Below, in pieces: positions 1 through 6,966 of a stretch of DNA of 17,139 nucleotides. Numbering within the stretch: the first letter of the stretch is position 1; each line of letters starts with the position of its first letter. Made by a program: the position numbers and the translations under genes. The notes beneath the pieces were generated by a model. That model did not search any database, was not told the DNA's origin, and worked only from the letters and a program-made list of their open reading frames with translations. The stretch comes from Actinomycetes bacterium (GTDB taxonomy: Bacteria > Actinomycetota > Actinomycetes > Actinomycetales > Dermabacteraceae), in NCBI GenBank assembly GCA_023389045.1, contig JAEWEZ010000018.1:1-17139 (forward strand), in the 5' to 3' direction.

Positions 1-1056
1 ACCACTCTGCTGCCCGCGCTCCTTGTGCTCGTGGTGCTCGGCGCCCTCGTGGGTGGCGGCATCTACGGCTACCAGTGGATCACCGACAACGTGAGCCTGA
101 CCACCGAGGACACCGACTACCCCGGCCCCGGAAGCGGTGAAGCGCTGATCTCCGTCGAACAGGGAGATACCGGCACCAAGATCGCCGAAAAGCTCGTGGA
201 CCAGGGCGTTATCAAGACGAAATCGCCTTTCGTCACGGTGTTCTCCAACACCCCGGAGGCCAGTGGAATCGAGCCCGGCGTGTACCGGCTCAAGAAGCAG
301 ATGAACTCCTCGGATGCCCTGGAGATGCTGCTGGATCCCTCGAGCCTTGCCGGGCACCGCGTGATCATCCCCGAGGGTGTGCGGGCTTCCGTGATCTATC
401 AGCGGATCTCCAAAGCCACCGGCATTCCGGTGAAGGACTTCGAAGCTGCCGCCAAGGACTACACCGCACTCGGCGTGCCGAAGAATCCCGCCGGCACCCT
501 GGAGGGCTACCTGTGGCCCGGCCGCTACGACATTCCCGAGGATGCCAAAGCCAAGGACATCCTCGAAATGATGACGAAGCGCATGCAGGAGGAACTGAAG
601 AAGCGCGGCGTGGATCCGAAGGATCAGCATCGCGTGCTGACCGTCGCCTCCCTGGTGGAGAACGAGGTGAACCGCGCCGAGGACTACCCGAAGGTGGCGC
701 GGGTGATCGAGAACCGCCTGGAGGGGAAGGGCACCGACGGTGGCCGCCCGATGCCGCTGCAGTTCGATTCGACGATCCACTACTTCACCGGCAAGGACGG
801 CAAGGTGGGCACAAGCGATGCCGACCGCGCCAAGAACAACCCCTACAACACCTACAAGAAGCCGGGCCTGCCCCCGGGCCCGATCGGTAACCCGGGTGCG
901 AAGGGCATCGACGCCGCCCTGAAACCTGCCGATGGTAACTGGCTGTACTTCGTGAGCGTGGACCAGAAGACCGGTGAAACGAAGTTCGCCGCCACCTACG
1001 AAGAGCACCAGAAGAATGTGCAGGAGTGGCGGAAGAACGCCGGTAAGGACGGCTGA
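1..1056 (+). CDS. mltG: Endolytic murein transglycosylase MltG (YceG family), 5' end outside window
   Basis: Membrane-anchored lytic transglycosylase that cleaves nascent glycan strands and sets their length. The frame is open from base 1, so the true start lies upstream; 351 codons are visible. Seen: one N-terminal membrane segment (bases 4-75), a LysM-like region, then the YceG catalytic domain with LEGYLWPGRYDIP (about 499-537), the catalytic Glu segment SLVENEVNRAEDYP (about 649-690), LQFDSTIHYFTG (760-795) and the hallmark PYNTYKKPGLPPGPIGNPGAKGI (about 841-909). The actinobacterial context is usually alaS-ruvX-mltG-aroE, and here the stop overlaps the aroE ATG by one base (TGATG), indicating translational coupling. 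The cytoplasmic tail common in actinobacterial MltG cannot be judged because the 5' end is missing. Family assignment is secure. Confidence 0.95.
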   Translation, partial: TTLLPALLVLVVLGALVGGGIYGYQWITDNVSLTTEDTDYPGPGSGEALISVEQGDTGTKIAEKLVDQGVIKTKSPFVTVFSNTPEASGIEPGVYRLKKQMNSSDALEMLLDPSSLAGHRVIIPEGVRASVIYQRISKATGIPVKDFEAAAKDYTALGVPKNPAGTLEGYLWPGRYDIPEDAKAKDILEMMTKRMQEELKKRGVDPKDQHRVLTVASLVENEVNRAEDYPKVARVIENRLEGKGTDGGRPMPLQFDSTIHYFTGKDGKVGTSDADRAKNNPYNTYKKPGLPPGPIGNPGAKGIDAALKPADGNWLYFVSVDQKTGETKFAATYEEHQKNVQEWRKNAGKDG

Positions 1057-1931
1057 TGCGCGAGTTCGCGGTGGTGGGCAGCCCGATTGAGCATTCGCTC
1101 TCTCCGCTGCTGCACACCACCGCCTACCGCGAGTTCGGCATCACCGATGCGCGCTACGGCCGCTTCGAGGTGCACGAGGGAGACCTCGCCGCGTTCCTTG
1201 AGGGCGGCCCGGGCCGCGCCCTGGATGGGTTGAGCGTGACGATGCCGGGTAAGCCCGAGGCGGCCGCGATCGCGTCGGAGTGCGATGAGACCACCGCACG
1301 CCTGGGCGTGGCGAACACTCTGCTGCGTCTGCCCGATGGGAGCTGGCGGGCCGAAAACCACGATGTGTACGGCATCCGTGCCGCCCTCGCCGCTGCTCTC
1401 GCGGCGCAGGGGAGTGGGCGGGATTCGGTATCGGGGCCGACGACGGGCCACCGCGGTGGCATCCTCGGCTCCGGAGCAACCGCCGCCTGTGCCGTGCTGG
1501 CCCTCGCCGATCTGGGCGTGACCGAGCTTCTGCTCAGCGCCCGCACCCCGGCAAAGCTCGCTGCCGTGCAAAAGCTCGCCGCCGATCTGGGCATGAGCAG
1601 CACCGTGGTCGATTTCCCGCAAAGCCATGAGGTGCTCGACGCCGACCTCGTGGTGAGCGCCCTTGCCATCGCCGGGGCACAGGCGGTGGCCGAGGCATGG
1701 CAGCAGCGCGAGTCGATCCCTGTACCGGGAACGCTGCTCGATGTGCTCTACCAGCCCTGGCCTGCGCCGATCGCGGGGCTCGTGCAGAGCCGCGGGGGAG
1801 TGGTGGTCAGTGGCCTGGAGATGCTGCTGCACCAGGCGGAGAAGCAGCTCGAGGCGATGGTGGGGCGGAGGCCGGCCCCGCTGGATGCAATGCGCGAGGC
1901 GGCACTGCAGGAACTGGCCCGTCGGCCCTGA
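1056..1931 (+). CDS. aroE: Shikimate dehydrogenase AroE
   Basis: NADP-dependent reduction of 3-dehydroshikimate to shikimate in aromatic amino acid synthesis (cytoplasm). The 291-aa protein shows the substrate-binding motif GSPIEHSLSP (8-17), VTMPGK with the catalytic Lys66, ANT (86-88), the catalytic Asp103 in NHDVYG, the dinucleotide loop GSGATA (138-143) followed by SAR (161-163), and the C-terminal signature GLEMLLHQA (253-261). The start is fixed by the one-base overlap with mltG. Residues 118-133 between the two domains form a longer-than-usual Gly/Ser linker encoded by a near-match (GCCGACGACGGG, 1437-1448) to the dispersed word described in the findings. The last codons (Arg-Arg-Pro-stop) are themselves the first unit of a 25-bp tandem repeat, so the C-terminus may have been reshaped by repeat expansion. 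Confidence 0.95.
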   Translation: MREFAVVGSPIEHSLSPLLHTTAYREFGITDARYGRFEVHEGDLAAFLEGGPGRALDGLSVTMPGKPEAAAIASECDETTARLGVANTLLRLPDGSWRAENHDVYGIRAALAAALAAQGSGRDSVSGPTTGHRGGILGSGATAACAVLALADLGVTELLLSARTPAKLAAVQKLAADLGMSSTVVDFPQSHEVLDADLVVSALAIAGAQAVAEAWQQRESIPVPGTLLDVLYQPWPAPIAGLVQSRGGVVVSGLEMLLHQAEKQLEAMVGRRPAPLDAMREAALQELARRP

Positions 1932-2002
1932 GAGGGCACTGGCCCATCGATCCGGAGAAGGCGTCCACCCGTCGGCCCTGAGTGGGAGCCCACCCGTCGG
2001 CC
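1918..2002 (+). repeat. Degenerate 25-bp tandem repeat at the aroE 3' end
   Basis: Units begin at 1918, 1943, 1968 and 1993, in exact 25-bp register. Units 1 and 3 share the 15-mer cccgtcggccctgag and 18 of their first 19 bases; unit 2 is a diverged copy (cccatcgatccggagaagg); unit 4 keeps only the first ten bases cccgtcggcc. Unit 1 includes the aroE stop codon (TGA 1929-1931). The junction of units 3 and 4 holds a small palindrome GTGGG-AG-CCCAC (1982-1993) followed by AAAAAA at 2004-2009, which could be a weak terminator on either strand. The remaining bases to the GH1 start show nothing else I can name. Confidence 0.75.
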
Positions 2003-2068
2003 GAAAAAACACGCGCCCACGCGCTTCCTGCTACCCGCCAGCGCGCCCGCATCGGCCAGAATGCTCCC

Positions 2069-3481
2069 ATGACCTCCTTCAAGACCCTGCTGGCGCCCCG
2101 CAGCCGCGCCCTGGGATCCCTGCGCATCGGCACCGCCACCGCCGCCACCCAAATCGAAAGCGGCCAGCTGCCCACCAACTGGCACGACTGGGCAGCCACC
2201 CCCGGCAATGTCGCCGACGCGTCCAGCCCCGCCGATAGTACCGACCACTGGAACCGCTGGCGCGAAGACAACGCCCTCATGCAGGACCTCGGCCTGCAGA
2301 TCTCCCGTCTGGGCCTCGAATGGGCACGGATCGAACCGGAACCCGGGCGTTTCGACCACGCGGTGCTCGATCGCTACCGCGAAGAGATCGGGGATCTCGT
2401 CGACCGCGGGATCGAACCCCTCGTGACCCTGCACCACTTCTCCCAGCCCCGCTGGCTGCAGGAAAAGGGCCAGTTCACCAACCCCGCCACCATCGAGGCC
2501 TACCTGCGCTTCACCCGCGAAGTGGTCCAGGCGCTGCACGATCTGGTGCCCGCCTGGGTGACCCTCAACGAACCCAATGTGTACGCCACCCAGGCGCATC
2601 TTTTCCGCGAAGCCCCTCCCGGCAATCGCAGCATGCGCGATGTGCGCGAGGTGCTGCGCACCATGGCGATCTGCCATCTGCGCGCCTACGAGCTGATCCA
2701 TGAGATCGACCCGAATGCCACCGTCACCTTCGCCCACCACATGCGAGTCTTCGCACCGCGCACCTCGTGGAACCCCCTGCATCGCGCCTTTACGGCCTTC
2801 GACCGGGCCGCCTTCCAGGACGTCGTCGCGGACGCTTTCGGCTCCGGCCGCTTCCATCCGCTGCTTGGCCGCAGCCCCGTCGGCCCCGGCACCTACCTCG
2901 ATGTGGCGGGACTGAACTACTACTCGCGCACCGCCGTCACCGGCCCCACCGACGGCACCTTCCCGGACGTTCCCGTTAACGACCTGGGCTGGGAGGTGTA
3001 CCCGCAGGGCCTCGTGGACTGCGCCCGGGAATTGCATGAACGCTTCAATGTTCCGGTGTGGATTACCGAGAACGGGATCTGCGATAACGGCAGTGAGCGC
3101 CTCGTGGAGCGCGCCCGCTCTCGCTTCATCGCCGATCATCTCGCCGCGATCCTCGACTCCGATGTGCCGATCGAGCGGTACTACCACTGGTGTTTCGTGG
3201 ACAACTGGGAGTGGTCCGAGGGGATGATTCCCCGCTTCGGGATCGTGCACCTGGACCGCGAAACGAAAACCCGCACGGTCAAACCCTCGGGGCGTTTCCT
3301 CGCCGAGATCATCGCGGCCGGCGCCCTCGAGCGCGAAACGATCATTCGCTACGCCGGAGCGGAAAGCTACCGGCAGGCAGGCGACACCGATCCGGTGAAT
3401 GAAGCCCCCGGCTTGCCCGCCTCGCCGGGTCCGAGCAGCGTGGACACCCCGGGTGAGGTCCCGAAGTGGAGGTGCGGATGA
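2069..3481 (+). CDS. GH1 family beta-glycosidase (beta-glucosidase/6-phospho-independent type likely)
   Basis: Retaining glycoside hydrolase, 470 aa, cytoplasmic (no signal peptide). Seen: GTATAATQIE near the N-terminus (21-30), LHHFSQPRWL (121-130), acid/base Glu168 in TLNEP, GLNYYSR (281-287), nucleophile Glu334 in ITENG, and DNWEWSEG (378-385) lining the sugar site, where Trp/Glu arrangement resembles enzymes acting on non-phosphorylated glycosides. Length fits the family (about 450-480). The ATG at 2069 is chosen because the GH1 fold begins at about residue 12; there is no Shine-Dalgarno, but CAGAAT lies exactly six bases upstream, so the message may be leaderless. The last 40 residues are Pro/Gly-rich and look unstructured. 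Overlaps the next gene by four bases (ATGA). Substrate (glucoside, galactoside or fucoside) cannot be read from sequence alone. Confidence 0.93.
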   Translation: MTSFKTLLAPRSRALGSLRIGTATAATQIESGQLPTNWHDWAATPGNVADASSPADSTDHWNRWREDNALMQDLGLQISRLGLEWARIEPEPGRFDHAVLDRYREEIGDLVDRGIEPLVTLHHFSQPRWLQEKGQFTNPATIEAYLRFTREVVQALHDLVPAWVTLNEPNVYATQAHLFREAPPGNRSMRDVREVLRTMAICHLRAYELIHEIDPNATVTFAHHMRVFAPRTSWNPLHRAFTAFDRAAFQDVVADAFGSGRFHPLLGRSPVGPGTYLDVAGLNYYSRTAVTGPTDGTFPDVPVNDLGWEVYPQGLVDCARELHERFNVPVWITENGICDNGSERLVERARSRFIADHLAAILDSDVPIERYYHWCFVDNWEWSEGMIPRFGIVHLDRETKTRTVKPSGRFLAEIIAAGALERETIIRYAGAESYRQAGDTDPVNEAPGLPASPGPSSVDTPGEVPKWRCG

Positions 3482-4806
3482 GCGCGCCGAGCCTTGAGGA
3501 CGGCCGCCCCCGGGTCAGCACCGCCTGGATCCTCACCTTCGGTCTGCTCTACCTCGCGGTGAACGTCTCCTGGGCCGGCCCCTCGCAGCTGCTCATCGGC
3601 AACCAGGTCTACAACTGGGAACCCGAACGCAAAGAGCAACTGTTTGCGCTGATTATGGCGGTCGGCGGGCTCTTCTCGCTGCTGGTCACGCCTCTGTGGG
3701 GTGTGCTGTCGGACCGCACCCGCAGCCGTTTCGGCCGACGCAGCCCCTGGATCGTGGGCGGTTCGATTGCCTCGGCCGTCGCGCTGGTCGGGCTCGGGCT
3801 CGCCCCCGGATTCGCTGTGCTGTTGGTGGGGTGGGTGATCTTCCAGGTGGCGATCGCCGCAGCCGTGAACGCCTCGCTTGCCCTGCCCGCCGATATGGTC
3901 TCGCGCAGCCAGTTCGGCGTGGTTTCCGGCGTGATGGGCATCTCGTACACGCTTGCGCTCGTGCTCGGCACGCTGCTGGCCAGCTCCCTCTCCATCCTTA
4001 CCGCCTATGTGGTGACAGCGGTGCTGCTGCTGGCGGGGATCGCGCCCTTCCTGCTGCGCTTCGGGGCAACCCCGGTGCTCGACACTCCACCTCCGCAGGT
4101 TGCTGAGCCCGCCGCGGCGGGGGAGGGCGCTCTGGGGTCGGGAGCCGACGGGGCTTTTGCGGGCGGGGCTTTTGCCGGCGGGAGCGCTGTGGTCGCAGAG
4201 GATGCCGACGGGGAGGAGCCGACGGAGGCTGCAGCCCGCGGAGGCTACGGCGACTTCATGAAAGTGGCCCTCTCCCGCCTCGCCGCCACCCTCGGCAATA
4301 CGGTCGCCCTCTTCTACCTGCTGTACTACCTGCGCGACCGCATCGGCATGGCCGACCCCGACCTCGGCGTGCTGATCCTCACCGGCGTGTACGCCGCCTG
4401 CGCGGTAGCCGCCTCGATCATCTCCGGACGGCTCTCGGACCGCAGCGGCACCCGTCGGCCCTATGTCGCCGTTGGTGCCCTCGGCGTGAGCGCCGCCTGC
4501 GTGCTCATGATGTTTGCCCACAGCTTCTGGGTGGTGGTCATCGCGGCCGTGATCCTCGGCCTGGCATGGGGCATTTTCACCGCCGTGGATCAGGCCCTCA
4601 TCAACCAGGTGCTGCCCTCCGCATCCACCCGCGGCCGCGATATGGGCCTCATGAGCCTCGCCGTCGGCGTGCCCAATATGCTCGCGCCCGTCGTCGCCGC
4701 CTTCTCGCTGAGCATGCTCGGCGGCTACGCCGGGCTCTACCTCACGGCCGCGGTTCTCGCGGCCGTTGGCGCGCTCAGCGTCATGACAGTGAGAGGATCA
4801 CGCTGA
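3478..4806 (+). CDS. MFS sugar transporter (glycoside:cation symporter-like)
   Basis: Inner-membrane major facilitator, 442 aa, with about 11-12 hydrophobic segments. Seen: the motif-A loop after TM2, GVLSDRTRSRFGRRSPWI (75-92), typical of sucrose/GPH-type carriers, and its second-half counterpart GRLSDRSGTRRPYV (317-330). The start is the ATG overlapping the GH1 stop (ATGA) with GGAGG five bases upstream; a GTG at 3466 is a less likely alternative. The central cytoplasmic loop (about 203-257) is unusually long, Ala/Gly/Glu-rich, and encoded by DNA containing three copies of GCCGACGG (4144, 4204, 4218). Between two glycosidases in one operon, it most likely imports the di- or oligosaccharide they cleave. 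Exact substrate unknown. Confidence 0.9.
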   Translation: MSAPSLEDGRPRVSTAWILTFGLLYLAVNVSWAGPSQLLIGNQVYNWEPERKEQLFALIMAVGGLFSLLVTPLWGVLSDRTRSRFGRRSPWIVGGSIASAVALVGLGLAPGFAVLLVGWVIFQVAIAAAVNASLALPADMVSRSQFGVVSGVMGISYTLALVLGTLLASSLSILTAYVVTAVLLLAGIAPFLLRFGATPVLDTPPPQVAEPAAAGEGALGSGADGAFAGGAFAGGSAVVAEDADGEEPTEAAARGGYGDFMKVALSRLAATLGNTVALFYLLYYLRDRIGMADPDLGVLILTGVYAACAVAASIISGRLSDRSGTRRPYVAVGALGVSAACVLMMFAHSFWVVVIAAVILGLAWGIFTAVDQALINQVLPSASTRGRDMGLMSLAVGVPNMLAPVVAAFSLSMLGGYAGLYLTAAVLAAVGALSVMTVRGSR

Positions 4807-6014
4807 TGCTTTCCACACGACGCACCCCCGCCATGGGCTGGAACTCCTGGAACGCTTTCCGCTGCTACGAGGTGAACGAAGAGGCAGTGCTCGCCAACGC
4901 CGACGCCCTGATCTCCCTGGGCCTCGCCGATGCGGGCTACGACACCGTCGTGGTCGATGACGGCTGGCAGGCCGCCACCCGTGATGCCGACGGGCGACTG
5001 CGCTCCTGCCCCCGCCGCTTCCCCTCCGGAATGAAAGCGCTCGGCGAGCAAATCCACCTCAAAGGTCTGCGCTTTGGCATGTATCTCGCCCCGGGCCGCC
5101 GCACCTGCGCGCAGTACTGGGACGCCTACGGGCTCATCACCCGCGGCGGCGCCGCCCTCAAACCCCCGCGGCCAGTCCTGGCTCTCGCCCGCACCGGCCG
5201 CCTGCCGGTGCGCGGCTCCGGCCCGAACCGCGAACGCGACCTCGGCTCCTGGGGCCGTGAACGCGAAGACCTCGCCCAGCTCGTGGACTGGGAGATCGAC
5301 CTGCTGAAATACGACTGGTGCCGCGCCGAATGTGGCACCGACCTGTGCGCCCATGAAGGCCCCTTCGCCCTCATGAGCGAACTCATCGCCGAACACGACC
5401 GCGAGATCCACTTCTCCATCAGCGAATACGGAGACCAGGATCCGTGGGAATGGGCGCCGCCGATTAGCCACTCCTGGCGCACCACCCAGGACATCACCCG
5501 CGACCCCGAGTCCATGCTGTCGATTGCCCGGGACACCGTGAAACACGCCGGCGTGATGGGACCGGGGCGGGTGCCCGACCCGGACATGCTGCAAGTGGGG
5601 AACCTGCCAAACGCCACAGCCGATCGCACGCACATGCTCCTGTGGTGCGTGCTGGGCGCACCGCTCATGATCGGCTGCGATCTGCGGGGGCGCTCCTACG
5701 ACGACCCCGCGATCGCGGTGATGCGCGAGCACGCCCTCGTGCAGATCGACCAGGATCCGATGGTGCGGGCCCCGCAGGCTGTGGACCTCGTGGAGGACAT
5801 GGACTGCTATGTGCGTCGCCTGACCGACCAGCAGGCGGTTGTGCTCGTGAATCCGCGACGGGGCGCACGCCGTCTGGAGGTCCCGAAGGACATCCCGGGT
5901 GCCGGGGCGGTGCGCGAGATCAGCGTGGATGGCCGGAAGGTTGATCCGGGGACGCGCCGGCTGCGGGTGCCGGGTTACGGCGCGGTTCTGCTGCGCTGCG
6001 ACCTCGCGAACTGA
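4806..6014 (+). CDS. GH27 alpha-galactosidase (or GH27 relative) with an internal insert
   Basis: Retaining hydrolase of terminal alpha-galactosides, 402 aa, no signal peptide so cytoplasmic. Seen: TPAMGWNSWNAF (7-18), VVVDDGWQ (48-55), RFPSGMKALGEQIHLKGLRFG, nucleophile Asp170 in LLKYDWC, and acid/base Asp229 in SWRTTQDI; a C-terminal beta-sandwich (about 325-402) ends the protein. ATG overlaps the transporter stop by one base. Between TCAQYWDAYG (100-109) and LGSWGRERED (146-155), where GH27 enzymes normally have a short Pro-Gly-Ser loop, there are about 35 additional basic, Pro/Arg-rich residues. GH27 also contains beta-L-arabinopyranosidases and isomalto-dextranases, so the sugar is not certain, but alpha-galactosidase is the commonest activity. 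Confidence 0.92.
   Translation: MLSTRRTPAMGWNSWNAFRCYEVNEEAVLANADALISLGLADAGYDTVVVDDGWQAATRDADGRLRSCPRRFPSGMKALGEQIHLKGLRFGMYLAPGRRTCAQYWDAYGLITRGGAALKPPRPVLALARTGRLPVRGSGPNRERDLGSWGREREDLAQLVDWEIDLLKYDWCRAECGTDLCAHEGPFALMSELIAEHDREIHFSISEYGDQDPWEWAPPISHSWRTTQDITRDPESMLSIARDTVKHAGVMGPGRVPDPDMLQVGNLPNATADRTHMLLWCVLGAPLMIGCDLRGRSYDDPAIAVMREHALVQIDQDPMVRAPQAVDLVEDMDCYVRRLTDQQAVVLVNPRRGARRLEVPKDIPGAGAVREISVDGRKVDPGTRRLRVPGYGAVLLRCDLAN
5190..5212. repeat. Short inverted repeat inside the GH27 insert
   Basis: Arms cgcaccgg (5190-5197) and ccggtgcg (5205-5212) pair perfectly over eight bases around a seven-base loop. It lies within the DNA encoding the extra residues of the GH27 protein (about 5130-5240). 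In GC-rich coding DNA such hairpins are not rare, so significance is modest. Confidence 0.5.
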
Positions 6015-6052
6015 AGGGGTCTGCTGCTGCCGACGGAGACACAGGCTCGACA

Positions 6053-6096
6053 CAACGAAGCCGGGCCACTCCCTGGGGAGTGGCCCGGCTTCGTTG
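6053..6096. terminator. Strong bidirectional Rho-independent-type terminator
   Basis: A near-perfect 44-base inverted repeat: 6053-6072 pairs with 6077-6096 over 20 consecutive base pairs around a CTGG loop (with one further C-G possible). Core arms are gccgggccactcc and ggagtggcccggc. It lies 38 bases after the alpha-galactosidase stop and 15 bases beyond the tRNA-Leu 3' end, so it can stop transcription from both sides. Only short T-rich stretches follow, as is usual in high-GC actinobacteria. Confidence 0.92.
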
Positions 6097-6111
6097 GTGG
6101 TCCGAAGACCG

Positions 6112-6200
6112 TGGTGTCCGAGGGGGGACTTGAACCCCCACGCCCTAAAGCGGGCACTAGCACCTCAAGCTAGCGCGTCTACCAATTCCGCCACCCGGAC
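6112..6200 (-). tRNA. tRNA-Leu, anticodon GAG
   Basis: The minus strand reads as a class II tRNA of 89 nt including encoded CCA (6112-6114). The acceptor 5' strand GTCCGGG pairs with CTCGGAC (one G-U), the D region has GTGGCGGAATTGGTAGACGC, the anticodon stem CTAGC/GCTAG encloses the loop TTGAGGT giving anticodon GAG (reads CUC and CUU), a long variable arm follows, and the T arm has GGTTCAAGTCC. The long variable arm and the leucine-type D loop support Leu identity. Confidence 0.97.
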
Positions 6201-6225
6201 GAGTGGCCGCCTGTGCGACTCGAAG

Positions 6226-6231
6226 AGATTA
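6226..6231 (-). promoter_or_regulatory. Likely -10 box of the tRNA-Leu promoter
   Basis: TAATCT on the minus strand, 25 bases before the tRNA 5' end, would place initiation near 6219 and leave a leader of about 18 nt. It is a good TAnnnT match in otherwise GC-rich DNA. I see no convincing -35 element. Confidence 0.45.
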
Positions 6232-6313
6232 GCACGGACGCAGGCCACCCTGTGGCTCAGGAAGCCTGATCTGCAATGCGATCCTGGCCACAGTGCCTGC
6301 TGCAGGGGTGGGC

Positions 6314-6742
6314 TTAGGCGATCTGCATCCGCACCGGACGCGACCGGAGATGCGCGGTGACGTGGAGAGCGCCGTCGGTGGCGGCTAGGAGGTCCGGCCG
6401 CGGTGTGCGCAGAAGGCGCGTCTGCAGATCTTCGAGCGAGGCATGGGCCACGGCCACCACCCTCGGATCCGGGGAGGTGGTCTCGGGATCCCATGCGGAA
6501 ATCTCTTCCAGGGTCTGCAACAGCTCTGCGGTGGCCTCAGGGTGGGAACGGCTGAGGAGGTTCATGCGGGCTCGGGCCGCGAGAACGGCGCATCGTCGCA
6601 GGGTGCTGGTGGCCTCAGCATTGTGTGCCGACTGCGGCGCCACAATCTGGGTGCGGTGGTATGCGGCGCCGAGGTGATGCTCGGCTGTGGCATGGGTGAT
6701 GGATGCGGGCTGGTGAGAGGTGTTGGTTCCCACGAGGGTCAT
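6314..6742 (-). CDS. Hypothetical protein, 142 aa
   Basis: I do not recognise this protein. The start ATG (MTLVGTNTSHQ) is supported by AGGAAGG six bases upstream (6749-6755); an upstream in-frame start at 6784 lacks such a site. Stop is TAA, uncommon in this window. The N-terminal 45 residues are His/Thr/Ala-rich without obvious structure; residues 45-120 look mainly helical (RRCAVLAARARMNLLSR, EATAELLQTLEEISAW, ASLEDLQTRLL); a short Arg-rich segment ends the protein. No membrane segment or signal peptide; a single Cys at 51, so no metal cluster. It is divergent from trmL across a 224-base gap carrying an AT-rich repeat that may be its operator. Codon use is slightly less GC-biased than neighbours. 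Confidence 0.7.
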   Translation of the reverse strand: MTLVGTNTSHQPASITHATAEHHLGAAYHRTQIVAPQSAHNAEATSTLRRCAVLAARARMNLLSRSHPEATAELLQTLEEISAWDPETTSPDPRVVAVAHASLEDLQTRLLRTPRPDLLAATDGALHVTAHLRSRPVRMQIA

Positions 6743-6807
6743 CGCTGTCCTTCCTTGCGTCATCCGGCATGGCCTCCATGCCACGCCGGTTGAGGCGGTT
6801 CGCCGCG

Positions 6808-6844
6808 TTGCGGCGACGTATGCTGAGTTTACTCTTTCTTTACT
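6808..6844 (+). promoter_or_regulatory. AT-rich promoter/operator candidate between divergent genes
   Basis: The only clearly AT-rich patch in the 6743-6966 gap. On the plus strand TTGCGG (6808-6813) and TACTCT (6830-6835), 16 bases apart, make a plausible sigma-70-type promoter for trmL with a 125-base leader. TTTACT occurs twice, at 6828-6833 and 6839-6844, 11 bp apart on the same helical face, and GAGT-TT-ACTC (6825-6834) is a small dyad. These could be a regulator site serving both genes. No factor can be named. Confidence 0.35.
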
Positions 6845-6966
6845 GAGTGAACGATGAGTAGGGTTCTGAGATTCCCCGGAGATTTGTGGAGCAGGTCAGC
6901 GGAGTGGGACAGAGCGTGGTGGCTGGGTAATCCTGGTGCTGTCCGTGACGTGGGAGAATCGCGCCC

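Noticed and set aside
1918..2017. CRISPR-like array at the aroE end
   Set aside because: Repeats are directly adjacent 25-mers with decay, not repeats separated by unique spacers, and there are no cas genes.
1748..3250. 500-codon antisense open frame opposite aroE and GH1
   Set aside because: It is opposite two well-conserved genes, its translation is His/Gly/Val-rich without any recognisable motif, and such long mirror frames are expected in high-GC coding DNA.
3367..4521. 384-codon antisense open frame opposite the transporter
   Set aside because: Low-complexity translation rich in His, Gly and Arg; the plus-strand transporter has clear MFS motifs and overlapping operon structure.
4737..6053. 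438-codon antisense open frame opposite the GH27 gene
   Set aside because: Shadow of a gene with intact catalytic motifs; no start signals or family resemblance.
6112..6200. tRNA-Leu as an integration site with att duplication
   Set aside because: I found no second copy of the tRNA 3' end in the window and no integrase gene, so there is no direct evidence for an integrated element.
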